Below are positions 26,600 through 39,060 of a DNA stretch of 64,000 bases, one piece after another. A model generated the notes under the pieces. That model was not told the origin of the DNA. It worked only from the letters and a program-made list of their open reading frames with translations, and did no database searches. Every line of letters begins with the position of its first letter. The first letter of the stretch is position 1. The position numbers and the translations under genes are program-made. Source of the DNA: Pelobates cultripes (taxonomy: Eukaryota > Chordata > Amphibia > Anura > Pelobatidae); contig OW240916.1 in the NCBI GenBank assembly GCA_933207985.1, positions 81,062,136 through 81,126,135 on the forward strand, in the 5' to 3' direction.

Positions 26600-26779
26600 T
26601 GAAGTGTGCATTAAGACCCGTTAGACAGCCACTAGAGGCAGTCTTAACCCTGCAATGTAAACATTGCAGCTTCTCTGAAATGGCAATGTTTTAGATTGCA
26701 GGGTTGAGAGGACAGGCATAGTGCACCCACACCACTTCAATGAGAAGAAGAGGTCTGGGTGCCTATAGTGTCATTTTAA
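26600..26779. mobile_element. T2-type MITE fragment
   Basis: GTTAGACAGCCACTAGAGGC, AATGTAAACATT and GGTCTGGGTGCCTATAGTGTC match the inner and right parts of the preceding element. It lacks a clean left end. Confidence 0.65.
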
Positions 26780-29700
26780 TGATACATTTTAATGTATCTT
26801 CACTGAACGTATTATACCTGTTCAGTAGATTGCAAACATCCTAATAAACAGCATGCATTTAAAATGTCTCCTCCTTCCCTATTCCCAGATTTAGAGTAAT
26901 ACAGAACAACCCAAATAAGGTATAACTGACATGCACTTCTTAAAATAAATGCATCTGTATGGTGATCACACAGCTTAACGACTCTGGGGCAAATTTAAAA
27001 AAAAAAAAAAAAAGAAACCAGCATGGACATTCCATTAGTTTCCATGGTAACTGTTCCACTTTTAGAACTTTGCCCCAGAATTGTCATGTATACATAGACC
27101 CAATTGTGTCTTTTCCAGCCTTCTAAACTTTGCTTCATTTCCTATAATCCCTCTATTTTTGCACAAGGACTTCTTGTTCTCAAACAGTAATAAAACACCA
27201 ATAGATTAATATTTATCGTGCCTTCTACTATATCCCTTCAGTTTCGGCATGGATGACAAATGAGCTAAAGTTTATAAATATAGGATTTCTGAATAAATCC
27301 ACATCTGCGTATACCTATAACACTGAATACTAAGTCAGCACTATGTAAAAATAGGTTATTACTATATTAATCTTTGCTCGCTAGCCTGGTCTAACAAGTC
27401 CACAGCATTCATTATTTTCTCAAAATATTTTCTTCCAAAAACTCTAACACTGTGCAACACTGGGGGTTGCCTAAATAAAAGAGTTAAAGACACAATTGCA
27501 GTATTACCAAGATGCTCAGTATGCAAGGTTAAGAGAATGTGACTCTTTTTCCGTTATGTCCCTTAGCTCACAAATTCTGCTACCCTCCCTTTTTTCCCTG
27601 CTATTATATTCACTCTAATGTTTGACGTGAAGGCAACACTAGGAGAATATGTGTGACAGGTGTAAGATACATCAGTTTCTTTCTCAATCCAGAACTCAAA
27701 CACTGAATGCAAAGTGAGGGCCTTTTGCAGAGATTATTGTATGCCACTCAGACAAGCTGCTTAAAACTTGGAATTTTCTCCTTGTGACAATGCGGTAAAA
27801 TAGAACTCCAACCTTAAAAATATTTTTTCCACTGAATTCATAGATTTTAGATCTTGGTTGACCTCAATCTGCCTCAAAATGTGTTTTGAATGGTAACTTT
27901 TAATGTATGACACTACTGCCTCAGGATATAAAAAAAAAGTTACAGTGTAACAAGTTATTGATCCAGCCATGTACAAATCAACAAAAAAAATTATACTACT
28001 AAACATTATTTTGATCCATATATGAAAGTTCTTTAGTGCTACATTTGGCCATTTGTGGTTGAGGAACAAACAAGAATGTGCTTTTTGGAAATGTTCCTTC
28101 TTTAGAATTTATTTTGTGATTTTTCTTTGTAAAGAGGTGACTAAACGTCTAGCTAAATGCTGTTATAGAATTATTGAGGAACCCCTTCCCAACATTTCAA
28201 ATGGACAAAGAGTGACACTTTAATTTTAGGGGAGTGAGTGACCACTATCAATATATACAACCAAAATGCAATTTAGAACAAGAACAATTTGTCTTATTTA
28301 CACAGATCAAATTCTAAACACAGTTATTGTAGTTTCATTGCTATGTAACACTCAATACACTTAAACACACCAACAATATGGAGCTCCTAGAAAAAAGGGA
28401 CATTAGCATAGAAAAGAGGGACAGAGGGGTTTGGGCTCAAAATAGGCACTACCCATGGTTGGAATTTATCTCTGCAAGGGAGTCAAGAAGCTGAACTCCC
28501 TTCTGCACCCCTCTTCCCTCAACCCCCCTTTTTCCCTATTCTCTTTTATCTCACCCTCATACCACTAGCTGTCCCCCTTGCTTAGACAATACAGGCGACC
28601 CTCTTGTTTTACCCTAGATGGTTCTGATGATGCTGTTCTGCATCCCATTATAACTAATGCTCAGGACGTCTTCCTTTACTTCTCCGACCCTGGGAGGTAT
28701 CCCACCTGCTACATTGGTACAGACTTTGCCTGCTTTCAGTTTTGTATCTCCTATATATATATATATATTACATCAGGTTGATATCTCACTAATAAGACGT
28801 GTAAAAAGTCTACTCATACTTATACTGTAATCCAATCAGCTATGCAAATATTGTACTCTGAAACCTCTTGTTCCACCCTTCTAATGCTAGCTACTTGTAG
28901 GTAGCTTCTGACGCACTCCATACAACCTCATTGCATGTTGCTGCAATTTCTTTTGACCTGTGATATATCAGTAACATATAAATAAATATAAAGATTGTTA
29001 AAATATGGACTATCCCTCCTCAAAGGCTTAAAAGAACACTCCAAGAACCACAACAACTGCAGCGTGCCAGGTGAGTATCTTTATTGTCTTGACATGAATC
29101 CACATATCCTCCAACACTGCCAGGGTCCAGAAACATGACCACAAGAAAGCATATATTTCAGGAGAACCTCATGAAGCAGTTTAAGCAGTAGGTTTTGCAG
29201 CAGCTAGCATTAGAATGAATTTCATTGAGATTTTGGTAGTTTGCGGAACTGTGAATTAAACACAATGTGGAACAAATTCCCCATACTTTTTTTTTGCTTA
29301 TGACAGATGACATTAAATAGTCTTGCAAGATTTGAAATTATTTTGTTCTCTGTGTGCTGGTTTCTTAATGTGCCTTTTTAATAACTACAACCCCCAGCAT
29401 ACTTTACAGTGGTGTTTTCCAAATGGTAACCCTCCAGCTGGGCCAATCTGTGGGCTGCCAAAGCATCATGGGATTTTAGTAAACAAAGGTAAAAAAAATG
29501 GATGACTATTTGATTAAATCTACTGGATTTTGGGGGTTTTATAAAAATATTACTAACACAGAGTTCTCAAGTTGTGTAAAAATAGTTATAAAGTTAAAGG
29601 AATACTGACGGCACCTAAAGCACTTTAGCCTGCTTTTAGAAAACTCCTTTCCCAGACTCTCCTGGCTGTCAGTTATAAAGCCAGAAATGTTTTCTGCCTC

Positions 29701-31265
29701 ACTTGCTTTGAACTATAACAAGTAAATATGAGTGAAACGTATACGAATTGCAGGTAGCTTGCAATAACAGGCCAAAATTTAGATCTGTCTGTTCGTCTAC
29801 ATTTGGGTCTCTAATATGTCTAACTGACTGTCAGAGTCTACAATTTTTGAGGAGTATATTGACGAAAAGATTAAATGAGACACACATCCCACATTTATGT
29901 AATATTCTTTTAGTTTCTGTAACATCTCTAAAATAAGGGAAAATATAAAGTGCTTGATAATATTATTTGCAGTTTGACAGTCTGAGGGATTTTTTTAAAA
30001 CTAAACTTGATGATCATTCAAGTGCAGGCTGCAAAACAAGCCAGACACACATTTCTCACGGAGCTGTAATACCACTCATTGAGAAGTATATATTTAGCCA
30101 GTGGTGTGCATATGCATTTTACCCACAAGGCTTCCAAGTGAAAAATCTCTGATTGGATAATGGTCAGCATGTATGGCAAAGTCTCTGTTTGGGAAAAAGG
30201 GGAATGTTTACAATAGCTGCAGGAGCTAGATCTGCAGCTAATGCTTGGTAGATTTCTCATACCTCACCCACCCCCCACCCCCGAAAAAAATATGCAACAA
30301 ATAATAATTGCGTGGCTTGTGGGTTTATCTACTTAATTATTTATGTTTTATTTAATGGCATAATCCTTATGTCTCATTAGATTATTAACATCCTCTTAAT
30401 TGACACGTTCACCATTTAACTTGACGTTAGCAAAGACGAATAATCACAGAATTCTGAAAAGAAATGAATGCAGTGAAGTTTAAAATAAATATAGAATAAG
30501 CTCAATTTGAAGGCCTTAACCTCAATATGTACTCTGTGAAAATAGAAATTAAGAAAAACATTTATATGACTTCAGGAATACTTGTTTAGAATCATATATT
30601 GCAAGCCTTTCCTGCTTAAAAAGATATATCAATGTACATTAAACAAAATACGATATACAGTATTATCTTTAATGTATCTGGCAGTGAAGACTCCTTCATT
30701 TCTTATACTCAATTGTGCATGAAAGGGAGTTAGGAAAAATAGACAGAAATGTGGTTTCAATACCAACTGTGTGCTCATTAGTATTGCAAAGCAGTGCTGG
30801 AGAGCTTCAATCCATACTAGCATTTTAAAAGAAATTAAGCAAGGCTGAAGCTAGACAAGCTGGTTCTAGAACATAAATTAGGAAGAGGACCTACTTGTTT
30901 GGCTTTAGCTAGATGTATCCAGTACTCATAAATCTTAATAATATTGGGAATTTGCAAAGGCACAAAGAGAAAGATGGATTAAAGTGGGTGTATTGAGGGT
31001 GTCGAATGCTGTCCAGCACTTTACAGTTGAGAAAAGTATCATTATTAAAACCATATTGTGCAGATCAGAACATATTGTACTAAATGAAAATGTCAACATG
31101 TGGTTGTCACAAAGTTTGTTCTCTTAACTGTTTTGTTTCTGGTTCATTCTCAAAAAGTAATTTGGGGATATTTTAGGAAACAAGTCATTATCTTTTATTA
31201 GGTACAAAAATCCCCAGTGCTTAGCCCATAGATGTTGCAAGATGTGAAAGTGTTGTATTTAAATA
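26780..31265. other. Gene-free AT-rich stretch
   Basis: No exon or RNA gene is recognised over 4.5 kb. Small T2-like scraps lie near 29030 and 29597, a palindromic-MITE scrap (CCCTCCAGCTGGGCC) near 29385-29480, and an oligo-A run at 26996-27015. Confidence 0.4.
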
Positions 31266-31725
31266 CAGTGGTACCTCGGTTTACAAACGCCTCGGTTAAC
31301 CTAATTTTAGGTTTATAAATGAAAATCAATTGAAAATAATGCCTCGGTTTACGAATTTTTTTCGCAATACGAAGCATGTCTGTGGGGTCGAGTGTGGAGG
31401 TGTTGGAGCATTTTTTGCATCAAGTCTTGGAGTTAATCTGAAAGTTTTTTGCAGAGTTTTGGGGACTTTTTGGAACTTTTATGGTGGATTTCTCAAGCTG
31501 TGGAAATGTAGGGAGCTGAGCTACATCGTTTGCATGCCTTTACTGTGTGTTCTGCATTGTCGGTTGGTTTTCATGCCAGCTCATTTTGACTTTTTTCTAA
31601 CCTCCGGAACGGATTAATTGGTTCTCAAGGCATTCCTATGGGAAACCACGTTTCAGTTTACAAATTTTTTGCAAATAAGAAAAGTCCTGGATAATGCATT
31701 AAATTTGTAAACCGAGGTACCACTG
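31266..31725. mobile_element. MITE with 22-bp terminal inverted repeats
   Basis: The ends CAGTGGTACCTCGGTTTACA and TGTAAACCGAGGTACCACTG-type are inverted repeats. Subterminal repeats of CCTCGGTTTACGAA and CAAGGCATTCCTATGGGAAACC fit a widespread vertebrate non-autonomous DNA element. No transposase is present and no clear target duplication could be read. Confidence 0.75.
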
Positions 31726-31762
31726 GTAGCTGGCATTTAAATTAATACAATGTGTGGGTAGA

Positions 31763-32114
31763 TGAAGTGGTCTGGGTGCAGCGCCCATTTAGTGTTAACA
31801 CTGCAATCTAAAGCATTTTCTTTCAGTAGATAGAGAATTTTTATTATTGCAGGTTTAACACACCTCTATCTTTCTGACTGCCACTTGAGGTTCTTCCACT
31901 TTGAGATCAAAATCAGACTTAATTCGCAATCAAATACTGCTCCTATGGTCTATAGTGGCTGAGATCAACATTGTGACCAGCAAGATTTACAAGGTTAGTA
32001 AATACTTTATAGCAAACAGGGAGGCTCGGGGAGGGAGCACACCAAAATAGTTTGTAGGACACTATAGTGTTAGGAACACATGTTTGCATTCCTAACGCTA
32101 TAGTGTTCCTTTAA
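31763..32114. mobile_element. T2-type MITE, left end lost
   Basis: GAAGTGGTCTGGGTGCAG near the left and GGACACTATAGTGTTAGGAAC...GTTCCTTTAA at the right match the T2-type pattern. The left TTAAAGG is missing. Confidence 0.65.
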
Positions 32115-33179
32115 ATCTGTAATTCACATGTAAAAACCTGATATACTGGTTATGGTTATGGTCACTAAGTAAAGCTATATATGTTTATGCAGCTACAATT
32201 ACCGTGCTGTCAAGTCCCACAATACACTATAATTGTTTTTAGGACTATAAATATTGTTTTGTGTATGCACAATCATTATTTTTGGCAAGTAGATATTATA
32301 CTGTATCACTTACCTCACAATATTTGCCTTGTGATGCAAAGCCATATGTATATTCTGTAACAGGGAGGAACGGGTGTTGGCATAAGACAGTTTTAATATC
32401 ACTGCATTTATCAACCTTCCAAGTATAATATACTGCTAAATCATCTTTTATTCAATACAGAACTGTGACTATAACACTTGTAGAGAAATAAGCCATAAGG
32501 CAACAACTTACATAGGATTGGTCTGTATTTTTTCTTTTTGGGGGGGGGGGAGGGTGGAGAGCCTTGAAGGCGACCCAGATAGATGAGAATAAGTTCCAGC
32601 TGTTGTTTGCTGTTTTGTATAATAATTAAGTGCACTTCAAATACAGAGGTTAAAAGAAACAATAATGAACACTTTCTAAATGAAAACGTAAAAAAAATAA
32701 ACTATTAATTAAAAAAATAATGATTAATTGATGCACATACCATATATGTCAGTCTCTCTTCCCTTCTGGACACATTGCTTGTTACCACTTTTGAATTCAT
32801 ACCATACTTCCTCTAAATTGCAAGCTCATTTCGAGCGGGAATCCTCACTTCTTGTTCTGTCTAACCTAAATTGTCTTCTCGTCTTTGCACTCTCTTTTTG
32901 TCTATCTCCATCCTCTTTTCATCTACATCTGTTCCACTCTGCCTGTTTTTATGGGACCATTTCTCACTATCTGCTTTTTAGCCCGAGTCACTCTAAACCA
33001 TAACCCCTAGTCTCTTTAAACTTACCTTAGTTTCTATAAACCCAACTTTGTTTCTTAATAAACCCTACTTTGTCTATTAACTGGGGATTAAATATTAATC
33101 AAAATATCATAAGTCTAAAAACGAACACAGCACACTTCGCCAAATCAGCTCAGACGAGTTTGCACGCCATCTGGCCGAA
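32115..33179. other. Unclassified sequence
   Basis: No gene is recognised. 32800-32890 (TAAATTGCAAGCTCATTTCGAGCGG) resembles the 'attgtaagctc' phrase common in vertebrate DNA transposons. A G-run lies at 32541-32553. Confidence 0.35.
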
Positions 33180-33740
33180 ACCTAAACACCTGAGACCGCA
33201 ACTACTCGGAACACACTGCGGATGGGGGCAGTGACCAGGGGCAAGGCCCCACCCCCTTTTTTTCTCTTTCTTCTCTCTTCTCTCCTCCCTCCTCTTTTTC
33301 TCTCTTCCTCACCCCCACACACCAAACAGAACCCCCCACACCACACACTACCAACCACACGCACCACCGATGGGCCCAGACAGGAAACAATACCACACAA
33401 ACACACAACATGAACCCCACACCCACGGCAGTTCCCTCTCAACAGCAGAAAAACAACTGACCAACTGACTGAGTCACACCCAGGAAACGAGAGGGAAGGC
33501 AACATAACCACAACCCACCACCCACCCAACCTAACTCCCGCACACCAGTAATTCACACTGAGAAAGCCCTGCAACTTAAAAACCCAACCCAACACCGATG
33601 TACACACTTCTCGACACAACACGATGATCACCCTGCCGGAACATTGCAATCTTATGCTTGTTGTGCATGGCAATAGATTGCTCGCAGTTGTTAAATTAAG
33701 AATCATATTCCATTCCACTACGCTCAACAACAATCAAGCA
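33180..33740 (+). repeat. Polypyrimidine-rich, LINE-3'-like repeat
   Basis: GGGGGCAGTGACCAGGGGCAAGGCCCCACCCCC is followed by a CT-rich tract (33255-33310) and a C/A-rich stretch. This composition is seen in 3' regions of amphibian L1 elements, but no coding match supports it. The 183-codon minus-strand ORF across it is not a credible gene. Confidence 0.35.
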
Positions 33741-35773
33741 TAAGCATGCATGTTACGCTTTCCATTGCCTTTGATATACGTACTCTTGCAATCTATGCAA
33801 ATACATTTTATATCAATGCTAGCTCACCTTGTATGAATGCCTCTGCGCAGGCAATCACAATTTTTTTCTTTAAATCAGCAACATGTATGCCTTTACTATA
33901 CCATCACAATAAAAAAACATTTAACACAAAAACGAACACAGCTGAAACACATTCCACGCACTTTAAACACACACGTGAGAAGGTTTTATTCTGCAGCTCT
34001 GTGACATACTCATACACACCACACATTAATGTGTGTTTTACAGCTGTGTTTCTCCGTGAAGAGCTCACATACAGTATTCCACATATCACTGTCAGTTTGT
34101 TGCTGTAGGGCACTGTGATCTACTCAGTTACAACACATATAAGTCTAAGTAATATTGATGTCAGCTCTTTCATTGACAGAAACAGCATGCAGAAGCAGAG
34201 GACACTAGCTGAGGAATCAAGACCAGCAGATAGGTGTAAAGTCTGGGTACAGAAATAGAGCTCAAGGCAGGCGGCATTCAGCTACTGCTGAGGGTTTTTC
34301 TTTGCCCTATGGGCAAGAAGATAAATTGCTTGTCCCTTTCCATATCTCATTCCACTCCATTTATATGTCTGTTCCTTTAATATGCCCAGCCATGCCCCTG
34401 ACATTTATGGCACAAGCTAAGAGTCTAACATATAGATGCAATTTACTGTATATGCTGCAGAGCAGGACAGCCAACAGAAGGGCACTAAGTCAGGGCACAG
34501 CCTGGAAGACTGTGGTGTAAGGATTTGTGCATCCAGGATATATGTAGAAGAAACCAGACGGAATCAGAACAGTGCAAAACCTAATAACCCGAATGAAGGC
34601 AGATAATATTGAGGACAGAGTCCCAGGCAGTCAGCAAATATAATAATGACGTGAGTAAACTTTTAATCACACATAATGAATGCAAACCTGTAATCATATA
34701 GGTTGATGTTTTTTTCTTCGTAACAGAAAACACTCGAACATAATCCAATTCCCAGCGATGAAATTTAGATTGCAATTATTAAACTGGTTGTTGCAGGCTC
34801 TTCAAAGACATGTCTCTAATTAAAAGATTACTTCTTATGCTTCACCAATAAGAAACAAAAAAATATTAATGAATTTTAGGAAAGATGTCACAGTTATTGG
34901 TATTTCTACTTCGTACCTTCTTGATCGAAATACAACAAACTATTCAATTGTTTCAGCCAAATGGCAACTGTCTTTGATTTGTTGCCATAAGACAGTTCTA
35001 GATAACTACTCTGAAAAGAATGAATCAGATTTCTCTGGCAGTTTACTGCACTCATAAACTATTATGCCAGTTTTAAGATGCACCATCGTTTGAGAGCAAT
35101 TTATCAATCCATTATGTCATCATAATGTTACCATAAATTTAGATGTAAAAAGTTCTTAACATGACAGCAGGTTGTGGAAAATAAATAGAATTCAACATAT
35201 CTGGTTATTTTGACTACTAAAGGGACACTGAGGGTTGATACATGTTAAAGATTGTGGTAAAACAGGACTTAATATACATGCTGAAAAGTGTAAAAAAAAA
35301 TGTCCTATTCCCAAAAATCTATTCATTTATATCTTATAGGATTCTCTGCAAAAACATATGTCTATCACAATGCAGTCATGTATTCTTTTTTTCGATGCAC
35401 TTGAGCAAGTGGTTAGTAACCTATGACAGTGTCTATGCACTTGCATAAGCAGATTACATTATTTTTTCACGGAATGAATTTGTGTTCATATAGCACACTG
35501 ATTCCTGTGAAAAATGTGTGAGAATATATGTGATTTTAAAAAGAATTAATAGGCAAATGTTTTGCCCCAAAGTTTGCAACTTCAGCCACCACAACAACTC
35601 TTCCATATTTGTTTGCTGAGGTAGGTGATTTTAGGTAGCCTGATAAAATGTTAAATATAATTTTTATGTGTACGCTGTACTTTAGTATGTATTTTGTATG
35701 AATTTTGGGCACTACGGCAGCACCATTCCTGCAAAATTCCTTTTTGTCTTTACACCACAACAACTCTGTCAGG
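33741..35773. other. Gene-free AT-rich stretch
   Basis: No exon, RNA gene or complete repeat is recognised. Confidence 0.4.
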
Positions 35774-36296
35774 CAGGCCCGGACTGGCCATCGGGCATAC
35801 CGGGCAAATGCCCGGTGGGCCGCGATGGCCGTGGGGCCGAGGCCGGCAGGGAGATCACAGGATCTCCCCGGACGGCCCCTGCAGGGCCAGCGCTACCCGA
35901 GCGCCGGCCCCGCTGTGTGCCTCCATGGGCCGGTGGGGAGATCAAAGATCTCCCTCACCGGCCCACAGACAGTGAGATGCGGCCGCCGGCTGGGTGAGGG
36001 AGGAGAGAGGACCCAGCGGAGCTCTTACAAGCAGCTCCGCCGGTCCTCTCGCGGGATTCTGAGCGTTGCTGTGGCAATGCTCAGATCTCGCGAGAGTGAA
36101 CTCTAACCTCCAGGTTAGAGTTCACTCTCACCACTGGACCACCAGGGAAGGCAGCATGGCTCCCACCTCCCCAGGCATAACGGATCTCCTCCTCCCCCTC
36201 CCAGGATAAAGGTAAGAAGGGAGGGGGGGGGGGAATAATTTTTTTTATTTTTATTAGTAAAAAAAAAAATATTTAAATTTACATAAAAAATACATT

Positions 36297-36845
36297 CACT
36301 CACACACACAGCACCCCCCATACACAGCCCCCAGACACACACAGCACCCCCAGACACAGCATCCCCCAGACACACACAGCACCCCCAGACACAGCATCCC
36401 CCAGACACACACAGCATCCCCCAGACACACACAGCACCCCCAGACACAGCATCCCCCAGACACACACAGCACCCCCCAGACACACACAGCACCCCAGATA
36501 CACACACAGCACCCCCAGACACACACAGCACCCCAGATACACACACAGCATGCCAGATACACACATAGCACGCCAGATACACACACAGCACCCCAGACAC
36601 ACACAGCACCCAAACACACACAGCACCCCCAAACACACACAGCGCACCCAAACACACACAGTGCACCCAAACAAACACAGCGCACCCAAACACACACAGC
36701 GCACCCAAACACACACAGCGCCCCCAGATACACACACAGCACCCCAGACACACACACAGCATCCCCAGACACACACACAGCACCCCCAGACACACACACA
36801 GCACACCCAGACACACACACAGCACCCCCAGAGACACACACATAT
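36297..36845. repeat. CACACAGCACCCC minisatellite
   Basis: About 28 irregular copies of an 18-21-bp unit (ACACACAGCACCCCCAGAC). Three long overlapping minus-strand ORFs rich in Cys, Val and Gly arise only from this periodicity. Confidence 0.93.
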
Positions 36846-36919
36846 ATACATATATAAAATAACCCTCAGTGAGTTAACAGACAAAGAAAATTAGAAACCT
36901 AGAATGTGACGGCAGATAA

Positions 36920-36990
36920 AAACACCCTCACACACAGCACCCCTCTTACACAAACACACTGCGCACCTCACACATACAATACGTCCAAAA

Positions 36991-37034
<44 letters not shown>

Positions 37035-37440
37035 TACAGCACCCCTACACACATTACGCTCCAGATACACGCTAGATCCCTTTCCCTATATGCACTCTTA
37101 ATCCTCTACACACATACACACACACACACAATCTTCTATACACACTCTGGGTCCTTTACACACTAGATCTCTTACACACACACACACTGCACCACCTACA
37201 CACACACTACATTCCTTGTAAGGAAACACATACAGCATTCTCTAAACAAACCCTCTCTACAACCCCTATACACACTACGTCACCTATACACACACACTAC
37301 TGCCCGTATGCACACACTCGCTACATCCCCAATAACACTATGCCCCTATACACGCACTCTCTACAGCCCCTAGCCACACATATTACACCACACATATTAC
37401 ACCTATTTACACAATACCACATCATACTCTACACACAGGC
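36920..37440. repeat. CA-rich simple repeats
   Basis: (AC)n, (TA)n and CACACACTACA-type degenerate repeats. Confidence 0.85.
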
Positions 37441-37761
37441 AATCCCACAAGCAGGCGCCAAACACATGCACCATACACTTTCCTGGCCCTTTTGTCCTCT
37501 GGCATCCCACTTGTGGAGACACCAGAGACAATTTAAAAGCAAACACAGCGCAAGCATGTTATTACATTTGCTTGCGCTGCGCAGAACAAATACAGGGCCT
37601 TTTTTCTAATGCCAGGCATTGAACCAACATGCTCACTTTGAGAGGGGGTGTGCTTGTCATTAGTGATGACAAAACACACCCTCTCTGGCCCCGCCCCCTT
37701 CTTGGGGGGCCGCTCTAATTGAAAAATGCCCGGGCCTAATTTTTTTCCCAGTCCGGCCCTG

Positions 37762-38459
37762 ATCCCAACTGTGAAGTATGGTGGTGGGGGCATCATGGTT
37801 TGGGGCTGCTTTGCTGCATCGGGGCCTGGACGGATTGCTATCATCGAAGGAAAAATTAATTCCCAAGTTTATCAAGACATTTTGCAGGAGAACTTAAGGC
37901 CATCTGTCTATCAGCTGAAGCTCAACAGAAAATGGGTGTTGCAACATGACAATGACACAAAGCATAGAATTAAATCAACAACAGAATGGCTTAAACAGAA
38001 GAAAATACACCTTCTGAAGTGGCCCAGTCAGAGTCCTGACCTCAACCCGATTGAGATGCTGTGGCATGACCTCAAGAAAGCGATTCACACCAAACATCCC
38101 AAGAATATTGCTGAACTGAAACAGTTCTATAAAGAGGAATGGTCAAGAATTACTCCTGACCGTTGTGCACGTCTGATCTGCAACTACAGGAAACTTTGGT
38201 TGAAGTTATTGCTGCCAAAGGAGGTTCAACCAGTTATTAAATCCAAGGGTTCACATACTTTTTACACCTGCACTGTGAATGTTTACATGGTGTGTTCAAT
38301 AAAAATATGGCAACATTTCATTCTTTGTGTGTTATTAGTTTAAGCAGACTGTGATAGTCTATTGTTGTGACTTAGATGATGATCAGATCACATTTTATGA
38401 CCAATTTGTGCAGAAATCCATATCATTCCAAAGGGTTCACATACTTTTTATTGCAACTG
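37762..38459 (+). mobile_element. Tc1-like transposon, 3' half
   Basis: An open frame to about 38343 encodes the C-terminal half of a Tc1 transposase: YGGGGIMVWGCFAASGPG, VLQHDNDTKH (second catalytic Asp), [19 protein letters not shown] (third catalytic residue, Glu), ITPDRCARLI. The frame is open with no stop in this part. The first catalytic Asp and the DNA-binding domain are missing because the left side is replaced by the hAT-like element. The right terminal repeat ends ...CATACTTTTTATTGCAACTG at 38459, next to TA (38460-38461). That TA lies inside an LTR. Confidence 0.88.
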
Positions 38460-38461
38460 TA

Positions 38462-39060
38462 GTCCTGAGGCAGGAGGATGTCAAGCAGGCTCCTCCAGCA
38501 GCCTGTGGCGAGGTTCTGTTTCGCCACATATCTTCCTCCCCCAAGGTAAGACTAACCAGGTACCTGACCTGCTGCCGGTCGGTACCTGAGTAGCTGACCT
38601 GGTGACCTTTGGTTCCTGGCTCTGTCCTATATGTCCAAGGCTGCTGAGTGGGCATCCATCACCCCCGGTCTCTCTTGTACTCCCAGACATGGAGTTGTGG
38701 GTACTTGGTGGGGAGAGGCCAGCGGCGCTCTGCCCCGCAGCCAGTGTTGCAGCTGGCTAGGTCAGTCTGTCGTCTGGTCCCAGAACAAATGGACTGGTAG
38801 AGCAGAGGCCAGTGCTGCTCTGTCCTGTAGGCTTCGCTTCTGCTGCAGGAGCCTGCTGTGCGTCACGCTCAACAATAAGGGGACAGGTAGGGCAGAGGCC
38901 AACTGCGCCCTGCCCGGATGCCAGCGCTTCTGCTGGGGGAACCTGGGGACAGGTAGGGCAGAGGCCAGCAGCCAGCTTTTCCGCTGGGGTGGCCTGTTTA
39001 ATATGAGGCCCTGGATAAAGGGAAAGGATAAAAGGAAAGGGGAGGGCAAAGGTCAGCTGT
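38462..39060 (-). mobile_element. LTR retrotransposon 3' end, interrupted by Tc1
   Basis: Minus-strand reading: internal sequence with a repeated module (38760-38995, wording AGGCCAACTGCGCC and GGGGACAGGTAGGGCAGAGGCC), then a polypurine tract TTGGGGGAGGAAGATA (38544-38529), then the LTR start TGTGGCGAAACAGAACC at 38528. The LTR runs only to 38462, where the Tc1 sits at a TA. The LTR at 243-1129 reads on as GGACTATGG from the same point, so the insertion site is consistent. The family matches the 243-1356 element. The 141-codon minus ORF here comes from the repeated module. Confidence 0.7.

Larger units (their letters stand above)
35774..37761. mobile_element. hAT-like composite carrying tandem repeats
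   Basis: The left end CAGGCCCGGACTGG and right end CCAGTCCGGCCCTG are inverted repeats with the CAGG start common in hAT elements. The left 330 bp is GC-rich with palindromes around GGAGATCACAGGATCTCC and GATCAAAGATCTCC. The middle holds the minisatellite at 36297-36845 and CA-rich repeats at 36920-37440. The right side ends in GCCCGGGCCTAATTTTTTTCCC. No transposase is present. The flanking 8-mers do not match, so it was rearranged or truncated after insertion. Tc1 sequence begins immediately at 37762. Confidence 0.6.

Noticed and set aside
33182..33733. 183-codon minus-strand ORF
   Set aside because: It lies across a CT-rich, repeat-like tract with strongly biased composition and matches no family that I recognise.
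36115..36884. Three overlapping minus-strand ORFs of 181-242 codons rich in Cys, Val and Gly
   Set aside because: They arise from the CACACAGCACCCC minisatellite, are open in several frames at once and have no domain-like content.
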